Below, piece by piece: positions 62,908 through 64,000 of a stretch of 64,000 bases of DNA. The position numbers were made by a program, and so were the translations under genes. The stretch spans positions 372,001 to 436,000 of the forward strand of contig JBAJFG010000107.1 of assembly GCA_037903475.1 (NCBI GenBank), read 5' to 3'. The notes below the pieces were generated by a model. That model worked only from the letters and a program-made list of their open reading frames with translations. It was not told the DNA's origin and made no database searches. Origin of the DNA: Ancylostoma caninum (lineage: Eukaryota > Nematoda > Chromadorea > Rhabditida > Ancylostomatidae). Each line of letters starts with the position of its first letter. Position 1 is the stretch's first letter.

Positions 62908-63474
62908 AGCTCATGTGGCTGGCTGCCAAAACTGGATCCGCAGATCTTCGTCGTGTGGAGAGCGAGGGAGTGAAGCGGCCCGTAGTTGGACGATCTGCAA
63001 GGACACTCCGGTTTGGAACCACTTTTCCCCTACTTTGTAACATTCCTCGCGCCAAATCCACCGCGCAAGACATCCCCCTCATCCCAGACATCTTCCAGGG
63101 ATCCCAGCTAGGTGACTGGATGACGTTTCTAAAACGTACACTCAGCACTCGTGCACTATCGCCCAGCCGAGAGCTCATCACTAACGGGGCTAGAGAACAA
63201 ATAGGCAGTACAGCATCAGGAGAGGCAGAGAGATGCGGAAATTGAGGTGTCCACTCGCTGGGAGACGAAAAAAAGAACGTGTGCGTATCCTCGCTTAGAT
63301 TCACCACCACCATATGTTTACCACGAGTCGCTCGACGACGGCCGGCGATCGTCGCTGCCGCCACCTCCGACAAACAAGCAGCGCATGGACTTCGACCAAC
63401 TGCATGCGGACGCGGATCTGAGGAACCACCGTCTAGCACAACAAACAACCTCAGTGATAGCGGAAGGCTTTGCA
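62908..63474 (+). CDS. Candidate 5' part of an unrecognised plus-strand gene with a PPxY motif
   Basis: From about 62908 one frame encodes SADLRRVESEGVKRPVVGRS and IPLIPDIFQGSQL, ending at a GTGACT donor (exon end 63111). A possible acceptor CTCGCTTAG ends at 63298. The next exon joins in phase (G plus AT makes Asp) and encodes DSPPPYVYHESLDDGRRSS, a Pro run and MDFDQLHADADLRNHRLAQQ. Donors GTGATA (63454) or GTATGG (63475) could end it. PPPY is a WW-domain ligand motif. The true start (possibly ATG 62912, or one of the GC-rich ATGs such as 62789) is undecided, and the downstream exons are outside the window. No family is recognised. Confidence 0.35.
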
Positions 63475-63475
63475 G

Positions 63476-64000
63476 TATGGCGCGCTTGTTTTTAGGCGCT
63501 AATTACGAGGTTTGATGAGGTAACGTCCGAAATGAGGGTTAGCCCTGCTTTTGTGGCTGGGTGTCGCTGCAGGATCTGATGCAACTACCTGATGCGTGTT
63601 AATACCCCTACTATTTAATGGAATTGAGATAACAGACAAAATTAGGCTTCTCAACCTATTACTACATACATAGTGAAGAGGTACTTGCTTTACCTCACGA
63701 GGAACATTTAGCCCAGTGGCTGGATTCATGAACATTTCTGAGAAGTTGCGGTCTACTAGGATTCCTAGAATGGAAGATCTCCTTGGGCAAAACATTAACA
63801 AGTCACACTTCGTCAAAGCAACCCCCTACTCTCAGATCCAGCAATTAATGACAGAAAGTGATATTCTCCCATAAATATTTTCCCACAAAAGTTGCAAATT
63901 TTATCGAATGTAAAGCATAGAATATTTTAATGTACGTTCATAAATCGCAGCAGATGAAAAAGTAAGCTACAAAAATCATCATCCGGTCATTTAATTAGGT
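63476..64000. other. Window end, no gene seen
   Basis: AT-rich, possibly intron of the plus-strand candidate gene. The minus-strand frame 63499-63816 has no support. Confidence 0.4.

Noticed and set aside
1..64000. CRISPR arrays, operon-type ribosome binding sites, rRNA or spliced-leader RNA genes
   Set aside because: The DNA is eukaryotic, and no such sequences were seen on either strand.

Overview
This is about 64 kb of chromosomal DNA from a nematode, most likely a strongylid (clade V) parasite such as a hookworm. The evidence is two nematode cuticle collagen genes, short GT..AG introns with TTTCAG-type acceptors, start codons placed just after splice acceptors as in spliced-leader trans-splicing, AT-rich non-coding DNA, and many small inverted-repeat and tRNA-derived elements. 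The species cannot be fixed from the sequence alone. The window is gene-poor: only three genes are recognised with confidence, and all three lie on the minus strand.

Region by region. (1) 1-8 kb: a 220-bp inverted-repeat element with a likely target-site duplication, then two weakly supported plus-strand gene candidates (1494-1966 and 6457-7354) that I cannot assign. (2) 8.3-14.7 kb: two paralogous cuticle collagens (300 and 301 aa), each with two coding exons split at the same glycine codon, a TATA box about 40 bp upstream of the ATG and a nearby poly(A) signal. The two proteins share their N-termini, but the Gly-X-Y domain of one is acidic where the other has amide residues. (3) 14.7-30 kb: no convincing gene, but several repeats, including a 1.2-kb element with 144-bp near-identical terminal inverted repeats that encloses tRNA-like SINE pieces, a cluster of 20-bp motifs in both orientations, and microsatellites. 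(4) 30.0-43.5 kb: a 16-exon gene for a ZMIZ/Tonalli-type SP-RING protein (about 710 aa), rebuilt exon by exon with consistent splice phases throughout. Its introns hold several perfect or near-perfect hairpins. (5) 43.5-62.5 kb: a long stretch with no recognised gene, dotted with GC-rich islands and isolated short open frames. Some of these frames fit by phase as upstream exons of the ZMIZ-like gene, but none is proven. (6) 62.5-64 kb: a GC-rich island followed by a coding-like plus-strand segment with a PPxY motif, probably the 5' part of another gene leaving the window.

How the genes relate: the two collagens are a local duplication making structural proteins of the extracellular cuticle, presumably under moult-stage transcription. 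The ZMIZ-like gene encodes a nuclear transcriptional co-regulator and probable SUMO E3 ligase. Nothing in the sequence links it functionally to the collagens. The rest is mostly repeat-rich intergenic or intronic DNA, including at least six copies of one short palindromic repeat family.
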